In this document: piece by piece, positions 1-8,137 of the stretch
Layout of the letters: the number at the start of each line of letters is the position of its first letter
How positions within the stretch are numbered: position 1 is the first letter of the stretch
DNA from: Klebsiella huaxiensis
GTDB lineage: Bacteria > Pseudomonadota > Gammaproteobacteria > Enterobacterales > Enterobacteriaceae
Direction: 5' to 3'
Length of the DNA: 64,000 nucleotides
Assembly (NCBI RefSeq): GCF_003261575.2
Contig: NZ_CP036175.1
Coordinates: 4,588,001-4,652,000, forward strand
Notes under the pieces: generated by a model
What the model was told of the DNA's origin: nothing
Seen by the model: only the letters and a program-made list of their open reading frames with translations
Databases searched by the model: none
Program-made: the position numbers and the translations under genes

Positions 1-34
1 AAACAGCAAGCCACGCGGGTGTTAATCTTTTCAT
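1..34 (-). CDS. Start of exported protein of the sugar-uptake operon (partial)
   Basis: Only the first 11 codons are inside the window; they read MKRLTPAWLAV, the charged-then-hydrophobic opening of a signal peptide. The ATG is preceded by AAAGGA at a good distance and lies 4 nt after the permease stop codon, so it is very probably translated from the same operon. In related operons this position is held by an outer-membrane porin or a secreted/periplasmic glycosidase such as a galactanase or cyclodextrinase; the fragment is too short to decide. Confidence 0.5.
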   Translation of the reverse strand, partial: MKRLTPAWLAV

Positions 35-38
35 GAAG

Positions 39-890
39 TTATCCTTTTGTACTGCCAGAGGTGAGGCCGGAAACAAAGTACTTTTGCAGCGCCAGGTAAA
101 GAATCGCTACCGGGACGGCAATCAGTACCGCACCCGCTGCATAAGTGGTGTAGCTGGCACCCATTTTCTGCGCTACCAGGTTGTACAGGCCAATCGGTAG
201 CGTGTACTTATCCGGGGTGCGCAAGATGGTGCTGGAGAGAATGAAATCCCCCAATGGGCCGGTAAATGAAAATAGCGCAACCACCGCCAGAATCGGTTTT
301 GACAGCGGCATGATGATTTCGAAAAAGATACGGAAGCTGCTGGCACCATCCATACGTGCGGACTCATCCAGATCTTTAGGGATCGCATCCAGATACCCCT
401 TCATAAGCCAAGTATTCATCGGGATCATACCGCCAACGTAGATCAGCACCAGCGCCAGATGGCTGTTGATCAATCCCAGCAGTTGCGACAAAACAAAGAT
501 CGCAATCAGCGCCGAGAACTGCGGGATCATCTGCAGCAGCAGGAACAGCATCAGCCCGTTCTGCCGTCCTTTAAAACGAAAACGGGAGAACGCATAGGCA
601 GTAAAGCTCACGCTGATGAGGGTCAGCACCATGGTCATGAAACTGATTTTCATCGAGTTCCAGTACCAGGTCAGGTAGTTCACATTGCCATTAAACAGGT
701 CTGCATAGTGCTGAAATGACAGGTTCTCAGGAATAATCGACGTACTCAGCAGACTATTCCCGGCATTCAGTGACGCCCCTACCGTCCAGACCAGCGGATA
801 AATAATAATCGTTGATACCAGGATGACCACCAGCCAGGTCAGTGACAGGCGAATCCACTTTTCGCGTTTAATACTCGGTGATTTAGCCAT
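39..890 (-). CDS. Sugar ABC transporter permease, MalG/GanG type
   Basis: Inner-membrane permease of an oligosaccharide importer, 283 residues. The start is the ATG at 890 (MAKSPSIKRE), preceded by GGGAAG; an upstream in-frame ATG at 968 would overlap the previous gene and add no membrane segment. A hydrophobic helix covers about residues 16-36 and further segments follow. The cytoplasmic EAA loop, which docks onto the ATPase, is clear at about 175-200 (DESARMDGASSF, then PLSKP). It lies just downstream of the MalF-type permease gene and forms a heterodimer with it by family precedent. Substrate cannot be read from the sequence: maltodextrin, cyclodextrin and galacto-oligosaccharide permeases are all close relatives. 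Confidence 0.9.
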   Translation of the reverse strand: MAKSPSIKREKWIRLSLTWLVVILVSTIIIYPLVWTVGASLNAGNSLLSTSIIPENLSFQHYADLFNGNVNYLTWYWNSMKISFMTMVLTLISVSFTAYAFSRFRFKGRQNGLMLFLLLQMIPQFSALIAIFVLSQLLGLINSHLALVLIYVGGMIPMNTWLMKGYLDAIPKDLDESARMDGASSFRIFFEIIMPLSKPILAVVALFSFTGPLGDFILSSTILRTPDKYTLPIGLYNLVAQKMGASYTTYAAGAVLIAVPVAILYLALQKYFVSGLTSGSTKG

Positions 891-900
891 GTTGCTTCCC

Positions 901-2208
901 TTACGCCATATCGTCATTTTTGAAGGATTTCGTGGCGCGGAACTGCCACAACGCCAGACCAACGACAAAAATCGACAGCAGGATCGTAATGGTGGCCGCG
1001 ATGGCGTATTGCGAAGACGACATCGTCAATTTGTAGATCCACGACACCAGGATATCCGTACCGCCAGCATTAGACCCCGCCACCGCCGGTCCACCGTTGT
1101 TGAACAGATAGATGATGTTGAAGTTGTTAAAGTTGAAGGTGTACTGGGTGATGATGATCGGCGCAATGGAGTACAACACCAGCGGCAGAGTGATCGTCCG
1201 CAGGCGGGTAAACGCGCTGGCCCCATCCATCGTGGCCGCTTCATAAAGATCGTCCGGAATCGCCTGCAGTACGCCGGTAGTCATGGCGAAAACAAACGGG
1301 AAGCCCAGCCAGGTTTGCATCATGATCAATGCAGTCTTAGTCCAGAACGGGTCGGTCAACCACGCCTTCGGGCTGATGCCGAAGAAGGACAAAATAGCGT
1401 TGTTAATTACCCCGAATGAATCGTTAAACATCCCGGCAAAAACCAGAATCGTCACGAATCCAGGCACCGCCCACGGCAGAATAAAAATAGTACGAATCAT
1501 CGGCTTAAAGCGCAGGTCTTTCTGGTTGACCAGAATCGCCAGCAGCACGCCGACGGTACATTGCAACGTCGTCGCCAGCAGAGTCCACACCACCGTCCAC
1601 TGCAGCACATCAAAGAAGGTTGAGCGCCAGATGGACAATGTGAAGATGTTGATGAAGTTTTTGAACCCGACCCAATCCACCAGCTTCGCCGGTGGCGTGT
1701 GGTAAAGGTTGTAGTTGGTAAAGGCAATGGCAAAACCAAACAAAATCGGGAAGATGACGACAAACACCAGCAGAATAAAGCCGGGGGTGATCATCAAATA
1801 AGGAAAACCATCGCTAAGCAGCATCTGATACTGCTTACGTACGCTATTCAGCGCCATGCCCTCATCGCGCTTTTTGCCGTTAACCCAGGCATCGCGTAAC
1901 GAGAGGAAATAGACCAGCAGGCCAAAAGCGATAATCAGCACGCTGATAATCCCTTCCGCCAGCAGGAAGATCGAGTTATCCCGCGGAACTTCCTCGCCCA
2001 GGGTATATAACCCCCACAGGCCTTCGCTGAGAAAGTCATAAAAAATGCTCATAAAACTGCTCAGCAGCACCAGGAAAACAATCCCCTTCAGCCACTGGCG
2101 ATGATAAAACTGCCCAAAACCCGGCACGATAGCCAGCAACAGGCCGCACCACGCATGGCGTCCTGCGCCACGCGCTTCGGCAATATTTTCGCTGGGATTG
2201 ATAATCAC
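901..2208 (-). CDS. Sugar ABC transporter permease, MalF/GanF type
   Basis: Larger permease subunit, 435 residues. The start codon is GTG at 2208 with AAGGAGT upstream. Beyond the usual MalF-type core it has an N-terminal hydrophobic extension (about residues 20-60, with PGFGQFYHRQWLKGI), a feature known from GanP/MdxF and Dickeya GanF permeases and unlike E. coli MalF's large periplasmic P2 loop. The EAA loop sits at about 322-345 (YEAATMDGASAF). The gene lies 10 nt upstream of the MalG-type permease gene and 55 nt downstream of the binding-protein gene, so the three form one operon. The extension favours the Gan/Mdx/Cym branch over the classical maltose system, but the transported sugar is not determined. 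Confidence 0.88.
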   Translation of the reverse strand: MIINPSENIAEARGAGRHAWCGLLLAIVPGFGQFYHRQWLKGIVFLVLLSSFMSIFYDFLSEGLWGLYTLGEEVPRDNSIFLLAEGIISVLIIAFGLLVYFLSLRDAWVNGKKRDEGMALNSVRKQYQMLLSDGFPYLMITPGFILLVFVVIFPILFGFAIAFTNYNLYHTPPAKLVDWVGFKNFINIFTLSIWRSTFFDVLQWTVVWTLLATTLQCTVGVLLAILVNQKDLRFKPMIRTIFILPWAVPGFVTILVFAGMFNDSFGVINNAILSFFGISPKAWLTDPFWTKTALIMMQTWLGFPFVFAMTTGVLQAIPDDLYEAATMDGASAFTRLRTITLPLVLYSIAPIIITQYTFNFNNFNIIYLFNNGGPAVAGSNAGGTDILVSWIYKLTMSSSQYAIAATITILLSIFVVGLALWQFRATKSFKNDDMA

Positions 2209-2223
2209 ACACGACTCCTTCTG

Positions 2224-2249
2224 AAAACGGGAGGGCCTCCTCCCGTTCT
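2224..2249 (-). other. Intercistronic hairpin between binding-protein and permease genes
   Basis: Arms AACGGGAGG and CCTCCCGTT pair perfectly around a 4-nt loop, in the 55-nt gap after the binding-protein stop codon. There is no U-tract. By analogy with malE-malF of E. coli, such a hairpin would protect the upstream mRNA and give the binding protein in excess over the permeases. The regulatory role is inferred. Confidence 0.55.
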
Positions 2250-2263
2250 GTTACATCACCTGA

Positions 2264-3496
2264 TTACTGATTGCTGGCCTGCATCGCTTCGATTTGCATT
2301 TTGATCTGCTTCTCTGCGTTATCGAGCGCCGCTTTAGGCTCTTGTTTGCCAGTCAGGCTAAGCTCCAGCGCGGCATTAGCCGGGCCCCAGACTTCGCCCA
2401 TTTCCGGGATCCCCGGCATCGCCGTCGCACGCGCTGACTGCACCGCCACCGCGCTGGCCTTTTCATCATTCTTAATCACCGGATCGTCAATCATTGACTT
2501 CAGCGGCGGGATTTCACCGGTCGCGATATAGCGCGCTTTCACGTACTGCGGCTGGTTGATGAATTCGATGAACTGCTGTGCCAGCGCCTTATCTTTACTC
2601 CATGTCGAGACCACATAGCCCTTCACGCCGAGGAAAGAACTCATCGGTTTGCCATCAGGCAGCATCGGTAGGGGCGCAACGCCATAATTAATGCCTGCCG
2701 CTTCATACGGCTGGAAAGCCCACGGACCGTTAATCACCGCCGCCGCTTTTTTCTCTGTGAACAGGGAATCAATAGCGTTCAGCCCGTTGTCCCCGAGGAT
2801 CCCCGCCGGGAAGACCTTATCGGTGTAGAATTTTTTCAGGAAGGTAACCGCTTCCACAGCACCGGGCTTGTTCAGGCCAACGTCCTGCGGGTTAAAACCA
2901 CCTTTGTCGTTTTTGCCAAAGATATAGCCGCCCATCGGACCAATAGCACCCCAGCTGTAATAGATCTGATCAAACTTCGCCAACAGACCATACTTGCCCT
3001 CTTCGCGCTGCTTTTTCGAATAGTCGAACCACGCCTGCAGGCTATCCAGCGGCTTGTTGATCAGGTCTTTGTTGTAAATCAGTACCAGGGTTTCCACCGC
3101 TTTCGGCACGCCATAAAGCACGTTATCCATATGGAAAGCGTTGATTGACGCAGGCGTAAAAGCCTCCTGCTTCGCCTGCTCCATAGTCAGAGGAGACAGC
3201 AGCCCCTGGACGACCGCACCACCCAACTGGTCATTAGGGATAACCAGTACATCCGGGCCGATGCCCGCCGGGCCATCAAGTCGCAGCTTTTCCAGCTGCT
3301 GGGCGTACGGCATCTCCTGCACGTTAACCTTAACGTCGAACTGCTTTTCAAAATCATTTACCGCAGCTTTAATGCCGTCGGATTTTTTGATGTCTTCCCA
3401 GACGTTGAGCTGTCCGGCCGCGTGCGCCTGCAGGCTCACTAGCTGCCCGGCAGCCAGAGTGGTAAGGATCAGTGCAGCAAGAGTGTTCTTTTTCAT
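2264..3496 (-). CDS. Periplasmic sugar-binding protein, MalE/GanE type
   Basis: Solute-binding protein of the importer, 410 residues. The chosen ATG at 3496 (MKKNTLAALIL) has GAGG six bases upstream and begins a classical signal peptide, with likely cleavage after LQAHA at about residue 26. The mature protein starts AGQLNVWED, the first beta strand of the family-1 (cluster B) solute-binding fold, and carries typical family features such as TEKKAAAVINGPWAF in the hinge region. It is the first gene of the minus-strand operon and is transcribed divergently from the ATPase gene. It resembles binding proteins for malto-, cyclo- or galacto-oligosaccharides; the ligand is not predictable by eye. Confidence 0.9.
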   Translation of the reverse strand: MKKNTLAALILTTLAAGQLVSLQAHAAGQLNVWEDIKKSDGIKAAVNDFEKQFDVKVNVQEMPYAQQLEKLRLDGPAGIGPDVLVIPNDQLGGAVVQGLLSPLTMEQAKQEAFTPASINAFHMDNVLYGVPKAVETLVLIYNKDLINKPLDSLQAWFDYSKKQREEGKYGLLAKFDQIYYSWGAIGPMGGYIFGKNDKGGFNPQDVGLNKPGAVEAVTFLKKFYTDKVFPAGILGDNGLNAIDSLFTEKKAAAVINGPWAFQPYEAAGINYGVAPLPMLPDGKPMSSFLGVKGYVVSTWSKDKALAQQFIEFINQPQYVKARYIATGEIPPLKSMIDDPVIKNDEKASAVAVQSARATAMPGIPEMGEVWGPANAALELSLTGKQEPKAALDNAEKQIKMQIEAMQASNQ

Positions 3497-3849
3497 TACC
3501 AACCTCATGTGAAGGTATAACAATTTAATGGTTTTTATTGGACAATTTGACTTCCGGTAATTCCTTAGTCAATTGATAAACGGCGTTTCATAAACAAAAC
3601 ATCCGTCATTCTTGATTTGTTATACGCTACGCTTTGAATGTCGATAAAACTACTGAAAGCTACCAGTTGTGTGATCATGATTGCAGAAATGAAACTTCAA
3701 TGTATGGTGCTAAAACGCTGGAAGTTATAGTCACAGCATGATTTTAGTGTCGTTGAGCATCGTCCGGCTGAATTGTTACACGTTATACAAATTATACGTC
3801 ACAGCCCAAATCCCAACGGCAGGAAACGCTACTAACCCGGGGAATGTTG
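3497..3849. promoter_or_regulatory. Divergent promoter region of the sugar transporter
   Basis: A 353-bp AT-rich gap separates the divergent binding-protein and ATPase genes and must hold both promoters. TGTGA-N6-TTGCA at 3670-3685 is a plausible CRP site with one good and one weak half. Three copies of the hexamer TTATAC occur (near 3619, 3783 and 3793), the last two within a near-palindromic stretch, and could bind a pathway regulator. No regulator gene lies within the window. All site calls are by eye. Confidence 0.4.
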
Positions 3850-4959
3850 ATGTCCAATATACGACTGAGGAATGTCACCAAGCGGTTCGGCAGTACAGTG
3901 ACGCTGCATCAGGTGAATCTTGATATTGAAGATGGTGAATTTGCAGTTTTCGTTGGCCCATCTGGCTGCGGTAAATCGACGCTACTGCGGATGATTGCCG
4001 GCCTGGAAGAGGTCAGCGATGGTGAAGTACTGATTGGCGATGAAGTGATGAATGATGTCGTCCCCGCCCACCGCGGCGTCGCCATGGTATTCCAGTCCTA
4101 TGCGCTCTATCCGCATATGACGGTGGCGGAAAATATGGGTTATGGCCTGAAGGTCAATAAAGTCCCAAAAGATGAAATTCGCCGTCAGGTTGAAATGGTC
4201 GCGAAAACGCTGCAACTCTCTCATCTACTGGATCGTAAACCTAAACAACTTTCCGGAGGTCAGCGCCAGCGCGTGGCAATCGGCCGCGCAATCGTGCGTA
4301 ATCCACGGGTGTTTATGTTTGATGAGCCCCTTTCTAACCTCGACGCCGAGCTACGCGTTGAAATGCGCCTGCACATCGCGAAGCTGCATCATGAACTTAA
4401 GACCACGATGGTCTATGTCACCCACGATCAGGTTGAAGCGATGACCCTGGCCGACAAAATCGTGGTGATGAACTACGGCAAAGTGGAACAAATGGGCTCG
4501 CCGATGTCGCTGTATTACAACCCGGTGAATAAATTCGTCGCGGGGTTTATCGGCTCACCCAAAATGAACTTCCTGCCTGCGACAGTAACCGCATGGCAGC
4601 CGGGGCAGCTTAGCGTAAAGATGGCGCAAGACCATAACCTGACGCTCAATATCACCACCTCGCCGCTGCTGCCTGGTGCCGCTGTTACGCTCGGTATTCG
4701 CCCTGAACATCTCTCAACCAACGTGAACATAGGGACCATAGTTGAGTTTCAATGTGAAGTGGTTGAGAGACTGGGCAATAACACCTATCTGTTCGGCCAG
4801 TGCTATGGCCATGATAACGTCAAAATCCTGCTGCCAGGCGACGTTCATTTCCGTCCCTGGCAAAAAATCAACGTTGCGTTCGACGATCGCTACTGCATGG
4901 TCTTCGACGAAAATGACCTGCGGATTAGCGCTGACATCGCCGCGCCAGATGCCCATTAA
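3850..4959 (+). CDS. Sugar ABC transporter ATPase, MalK/MsmX type
   Basis: Cytoplasmic ATPase subunit, 369 residues. The ATG at 3850 (MSNIRLRNVT) is preferred over an ATG at 3844 because the GGGGAA ribosome site is better spaced. All nucleotide-binding motifs are intact: Walker A GPSGCGKST (36-44), signature LSGGQ (134-138), Walker B VFMFDEP (154-160) and the switch histidine in YVTHD (192). About 130 C-terminal residues form the MOI/TOBE regulatory domain (GIRPEHL) typical of the MalK/UgpC subfamily. It is encoded divergently from the binding-protein and permease genes, and is the obvious energy source for them; the divergent layout resembles malK versus malE, but the porin is not on this side. 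Confidence 0.93.
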   Translation: MSNIRLRNVTKRFGSTVTLHQVNLDIEDGEFAVFVGPSGCGKSTLLRMIAGLEEVSDGEVLIGDEVMNDVVPAHRGVAMVFQSYALYPHMTVAENMGYGLKVNKVPKDEIRRQVEMVAKTLQLSHLLDRKPKQLSGGQRQRVAIGRAIVRNPRVFMFDEPLSNLDAELRVEMRLHIAKLHHELKTTMVYVTHDQVEAMTLADKIVVMNYGKVEQMGSPMSLYYNPVNKFVAGFIGSPKMNFLPATVTAWQPGQLSVKMAQDHNLTLNITTSPLLPGAAVTLGIRPEHLSTNVNIGTIVEFQCEVVERLGNNTYLFGQCYGHDNVKILLPGDVHFRPWQKINVAFDDRYCMVFDENDLRISADIAAPDAH

Positions 4960-5002
4960 GCGCAACATCTGATTGTCATGATTGTGCGTTAGAATATGAA
5001 CA

Positions 5003-5075
5003 TATGCTGATAGCCCTTACTGTCAGCATACCAGCCCTCGTTTTCTCCGCGTCGTTCAAATTTTGGACGACGCGG
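5003..5075 (+). other. Two tandem hairpins after the transporter ATPase gene
   Basis: Between the ATPase stop codon and the terminator are two further inverted repeats. The first pairs TATGCTGA with TCAGCATA (about 5002-5031). The second pairs CCGCGTCGT (5047-5055) with ACGACGCGG (5067-5075). Neither has a U-tract. They could be mRNA-protecting structures or remnants of a small repeat element. Confidence 0.4.
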
Positions 5076-5089
5076 TTCATCCACTGTTA

Positions 5090-5129
5090 GCCCGAATTCG
5101 TGAGTATCTTGCGGTTCGGGCCTTTTTTA
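5090..5129 (+). terminator. Rho-independent terminator of the transporter ATPase gene
   Basis: Arms GCCCGAA and TTCGGGC (5090-5096 and 5115-5121) are followed by a run of six T at 5123-5128. It ends the ATPase transcript 70 nt before the pdeB start codon. Confidence 0.7.
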
Positions 5130-5202
5130 TCCCGCTTGCTGAATCCTCTTTTTATCTTTCGCGTATACTCATCGAACCCCTCGATAAAATAAGGAAATAC
5201 TC

Positions 5203-6789
5203 ATGACAGCCCGGCATCAGGTGAGTCTGGTTACAGGGGTACTGATTCTCGCCATTATTTTGCCGGTCGTACTGAGCATCTGGCTGGCAACTCAGCAAGC
5301 TAAAGCACAGTTTTACACCGAGCTGGATAATTTTTCCGTCCGCGTACTGGCCCGCGTTCAGCAGGTTGCCGATCAGGCAAGAGAAGCGCTTAAAGAAGCA
5401 GATGCTCATACCGCCGCGACCTGCAGTCCGCAGCATCTGCTCAATATGCGGCAGATTGCCTACACCCACCGCTACGTACAGGAAGTTCTGTGGTTACACG
5501 ATGGTATTCCGCAGTGCTCTTCCCTCGAAGAGCATCAAGTTTCAGTCATCTTTCCACCTCCCGACCATATTACTGCCGATGGCTATCGCACCTGGCTCAC
5601 ATCGGTTAGCGATCTGGGACTGAAACATAAAATGACGGCAATGGGCAGCGAGCATCATGTGGTGATGATCGACCCCGTTTCATTTATCGATGTGATTCCG
5701 TTAGGTCAGGAAGAAATTCACACTCTCCTGTTCGGAACGAAGCACGACCAAATCATTATCAGCAGTAAACCGCTCGACACTGCCGTCTGGGCGCAAATTA
5801 AACATCTGGATGCAGAAACGTTAACTCTCAATAACACCGTTTATCGCCTCCACCGTATACCCGAGCTGGGTCTGGCTATCGCCACCTGGTCATCCACGCT
5901 GCCATTACAGAAAAAACTCCATCAGCAGCTGATACTGTGGCTGCCGATTGGCCTGTTCACCAGTATTTTGGCCTCATTCCTGCTTATTCGCCTGCTACGA
6001 AGATTGCGTTCACCGCGTTACGGGATGCTGGACGCTCTGAACGCCAATGCCATTCAGGTCTATTACCAACCCATTATTTCGTTGCAGAGTGGAAAAATCG
6101 CGGGTGCGGAAGCGCTTGCTCGCTGGAAGCAGCCCGACGGGAGCTTCTTATCGCCGGATATTTTTATCCCGCTTGCCGAACAGACGGGACTCATTACCCA
6201 TTTAACCGAAGATATTGTGAGGAAGATTTTTGCCGAACTGGGTGCATGGCTGCGCCAGCGCCCTGAGGTACACATTTCGATCAATCTGTCGGTCGATGAT
6301 TTACGTTCGCCTACGCTGCCAATACTTTTGCGTGAGCAGCTTCAGCGCTGGGGTATCAGCGCTCAGCAGATCACTTTGGAAATTACCGAACGCGGTTTCG
6401 TCGATCCGCAAACCACTTTACCCGTCATCGCCGGTTATCGTCAGGCCGGCCACCGTATTTCCATTGATGACTTTGGTACCGGCTACTCCAGTCTGAGCTA
6501 TTTACAAAAGCTGGACGTCGATACCCTGAAAATCGATAAATCGTTTGTCGATACATTGGAATACAAACCGCTAACGCCACACATTATTGAAATGGCGAAA
6601 GCGCTCAACCTGACAACCGTCGCGGAAGGCGTCGAAACCCAAAGCCAGCGCGACTGGCTACGCAGTCATGGGGTGCTGTACGCCCAGGGGTGGCTTTATA
6701 GCAAAGCGCTGCCAAAGGAGAAATTTATTCTGTGGGCTGAAAACAACCTTAAAGCACATTCACAACAGCCCGCGAAAAATCTCTCCTGA
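5203..6789 (+). CDS. pdeB: Cyclic-di-GMP phosphodiesterase with CSS sensor domain
   Basis: Membrane-bound EAL phosphodiesterase that hydrolyses c-di-GMP to pGpG; 528 residues, close to E. coli PdeB/YlaB (516) and in the same neighbourhood (next to ybaA and ffs). A membrane helix at about 8-28 and another at about 238-262 bracket a periplasmic CSS-motif domain (CSSLEEHQ), whose cysteines are subject to DsbA/DsbB redox control in the family. The cytoplasmic EAL domain looks catalytically complete: AEALARW, the INLS asparagine, LEITE, DDFGTGYSS, KIDKSF and AEGVET are all present. It ends only 2 nt from the convergent rcnR gene with no terminator between them. Confidence 0.93.
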   Translation: MTARHQVSLVTGVLILAIILPVVLSIWLATQQAKAQFYTELDNFSVRVLARVQQVADQAREALKEADAHTAATCSPQHLLNMRQIAYTHRYVQEVLWLHDGIPQCSSLEEHQVSVIFPPPDHITADGYRTWLTSVSDLGLKHKMTAMGSEHHVVMIDPVSFIDVIPLGQEEIHTLLFGTKHDQIIISSKPLDTAVWAQIKHLDAETLTLNNTVYRLHRIPELGLAIATWSSTLPLQKKLHQQLILWLPIGLFTSILASFLLIRLLRRLRSPRYGMLDALNANAIQVYYQPIISLQSGKIAGAEALARWKQPDGSFLSPDIFIPLAEQTGLITHLTEDIVRKIFAELGAWLRQRPEVHISINLSVDDLRSPTLPILLREQLQRWGISAQQITLEITERGFVDPQTTLPVIAGYRQAGHRISIDDFGTGYSSLSYLQKLDVDTLKIDKSFVDTLEYKPLTPHIIEMAKALNLTTVAEGVETQSQRDWLRSHGVLYAQGWLYSKALPKEKFILWAENNLKAHSQQPAKNLS

Positions 6790-6791
6790 AT

Positions 6792-7064
6792 CTACTTCAG
6801 ATAAGATTTTATCACCTGCATGACCACGTCAAGGTCAGCTTCACGTTGGCCTTCCTCCGGCTCTTTAACGACGTGATCCGTTAAGTGTCCCTGGATGACC
6901 TGCAACATCATACCGTTGACCGCCCCGCGGATCGCCGCAAGCTGCTGTAAAACCTCAGCGCATTCATGATCGCGATTAAGCATTTTTTCTAATGCGGTAT
7001 TTTGCCCCTGAATTTTCTTTAATCGAGTCAATAACATCTTCTTGTGACGAACGGTGTGTGACAT
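6792..7064 (-). CDS. rcnR: Nickel/cobalt-responsive repressor RcnR
   Basis: CsoR/RcnR-family all-helical repressor, 90 residues as in E. coli. The start is the ATG at 7064 (MSHTVRHKK), so that the amino terminus and His3, both metal ligands in the family, are in place. The other Ni/Co ligands Cys35, His60 and His64 are also present. Metal binding releases the protein from DNA and derepresses the efflux gene. It is transcribed divergently from rcnA across a region with three G-tract operators, so it probably represses both genes. Confidence 0.95.
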   Translation of the reverse strand: MSHTVRHKKMLLTRLKKIQGQNTALEKMLNRDHECAEVLQQLAAIRGAVNGMMLQVIQGHLTDHVVKEPEEGQREADLDVVMQVIKSYLK

Positions 7065-7141
7065 TACGCGATCCACTATTTGATTGATTGGTCATTTCCA
7101 CGGACGACCACAGTACACAATAAGAACAGCATAACATGCCC

Positions 7142-7198
7142 TACTCCCCCGGAGTATTTTTCTACTGGGGGGTAGTATTAGCCTACTGGGGGGGAGTA
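7142..7198. promoter_or_regulatory. Three RcnR-type operators between rcnR and rcnA
   Basis: The known RcnR site is TACT, a G-tract of about six, one base, then AGTA. Two such sites are visible on this strand at 7163-7177 (TACTGGGGGGTAGTA) and 7184-7198 (TACTGGGGGGGAGTA). A third lies in the opposite orientation at 7142-7156 (TACTCCCCCGGAGTA). They fill the 166-bp divergent intergenic region. Confidence 0.85.
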
Positions 7199-7230
7199 GC
7201 ATACAATAACTTCTGATAATGGATCATGTT

Positions 7231-8091
7231 ATGAACGACTTCACTTCGCTGTTGCAACAGGGCAATGCCTGGCTCTTTATACCCAGCGCCATTCTGCTCG
7301 GCGCATTGCACGGCCTCGAGCCGGGACACTCTAAAACAATGATGGCGGCATTTATTGTGGCGGTACGTGGAACGCTTAAGCAGGCAGTATTGCTGGGGTT
7401 AGCGGCAACGGTATCGCATACAGCAGTGGTCTGGCTGGTGGCAATGGCAGGTCTTTGGTTTGGTCGCGGCTGGGACGCTCAAACATCAGAACCCTGGTTT
7501 CAGCTGATTTCCGGGATCCTTATTGTGCTGATTGCCTGCTGGATGCTCTGGCGTACCTGGCACGAATCGCACTCACATGAACATGAACATGAACATGAAC
7601 ATGAACATGAACATGAACATGAACATGAACATGAACATGAACATGAACATGATCACCCCCACCCGCACGAACACAAGACTCATATTCATCAACATCCGCT
7701 GGTCGCCGCCGATAACTGGCAGGACGCCCACCAGCGAGCGCACGCGGAAGAGATCAATCGTCGCTTTAACGGGCAACAGGTCACCACCGGACAGATCGTA
7801 TTGTTTGGGCTAACGGGCGGATTAATCCCCTGTCCGGCATCAATTACCGTATTGCTCATTTGCCTGCAGTTGAAAAAATTCTCGCTGGGGGCGACGCTGG
7901 TATTGGGGTTTAGCGTGGGGCTGGCACTTACCTTAGTCGCCTCTGGCGCGATTGCGGCTTTAAGCGTGAAACACGTCGCCAACCGCTGGCCGGGGCTGAA
8001 CAATCTGTCGCGAAAAGCACCGTGGATTTCCGGCACGCTGATTATCGTGGTGGGTTTCTATATGATGGTGCATGGCTGGAGTAGCTTGTAA
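7231..8091 (+). CDS. rcnA: Nickel/cobalt efflux permease RcnA
   Basis: Inner-membrane Ni(II)/Co(II) exporter, 286 residues from the ATG at 7231 (MNDFTSLLQQG, matching the E. coli start); an ATG at 7219 is also in frame. LHGLEPGHSKTMMAA and the paired GLIPCPASITVLL are family signature segments. The cytoplasmic loop between helices 3 and 4 is a long histidine-rich stretch, consisting here of 12 Glu-His pairs plus DHPHPHEH, encoded by a hexanucleotide repeat. It probably gathers metal before export. Expression should be controlled by RcnR from the adjacent operators. Confidence 0.95.
   Translation: MNDFTSLLQQGNAWLFIPSAILLGALHGLEPGHSKTMMAAFIVAVRGTLKQAVLLGLAATVSHTAVVWLVAMAGLWFGRGWDAQTSEPWFQLISGILIVLIACWMLWRTWHESHSHEHEHEHEHEHEHEHEHEHEHEHEHDHPHPHEHKTHIHQHPLVAADNWQDAHQRAHAEEINRRFNGQQVTTGQIVLFGLTGGLIPCPASITVLLICLQLKKFSLGATLVLGFSVGLALTLVASGAIAALSVKHVANRWPGLNNLSRKAPWISGTLIIVVGFYMMVHGWSSL
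7576..7650 (+). repeat. Hexanucleotide repeat (CATGAA)12.5 inside rcnA
   Basis: Seventy-five bases of perfect CATGAA repeats encode alternating His and Glu in the metal-binding loop. Because the unit is two codons, gain or loss of units by slippage keeps the frame and would change only the number of metal ligands. Confidence 0.97.
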
Positions 8092-8100
8092 CGAAGCTAT

Positions 8101-8129
8101 TGCCATCCCCACTGACTGCGGGGATGGCA
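8101..8129. terminator. Convergent hairpin between rcnA and ybaA
   Basis: TGCCATCCCC and GGGGATGGCA form a perfect 10-bp stem with a 9-nt loop, in the 46-bp gap between two converging genes. It lacks a good U-tract on either strand, so it may act as an RNA 3' end or roadblock rather than as an intrinsic terminator. Confidence 0.5.
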
Positions 8130-8137
8130 GAGATGAA

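Noticed and set aside
6792..7064. RcnR considered as a CsoR (copper) or FrmR (formaldehyde) regulator
   Set aside because: His3, Cys35, His60 and His64, the adjacent rcnA gene and G-tract operators all indicate nickel/cobalt RcnR.
7576..7650. Short tandem repeat considered as a CRISPR-like array
   Set aside because: Units are 6 bp with no spacers and lie in frame within rcnA.
7573..7776. Antisense and frame-shifted repetitive proteins (MFMF..., MNMN...) at the rcnA repeat
   Set aside because: They are simply other frames of the CATGAA repeat within rcnA.
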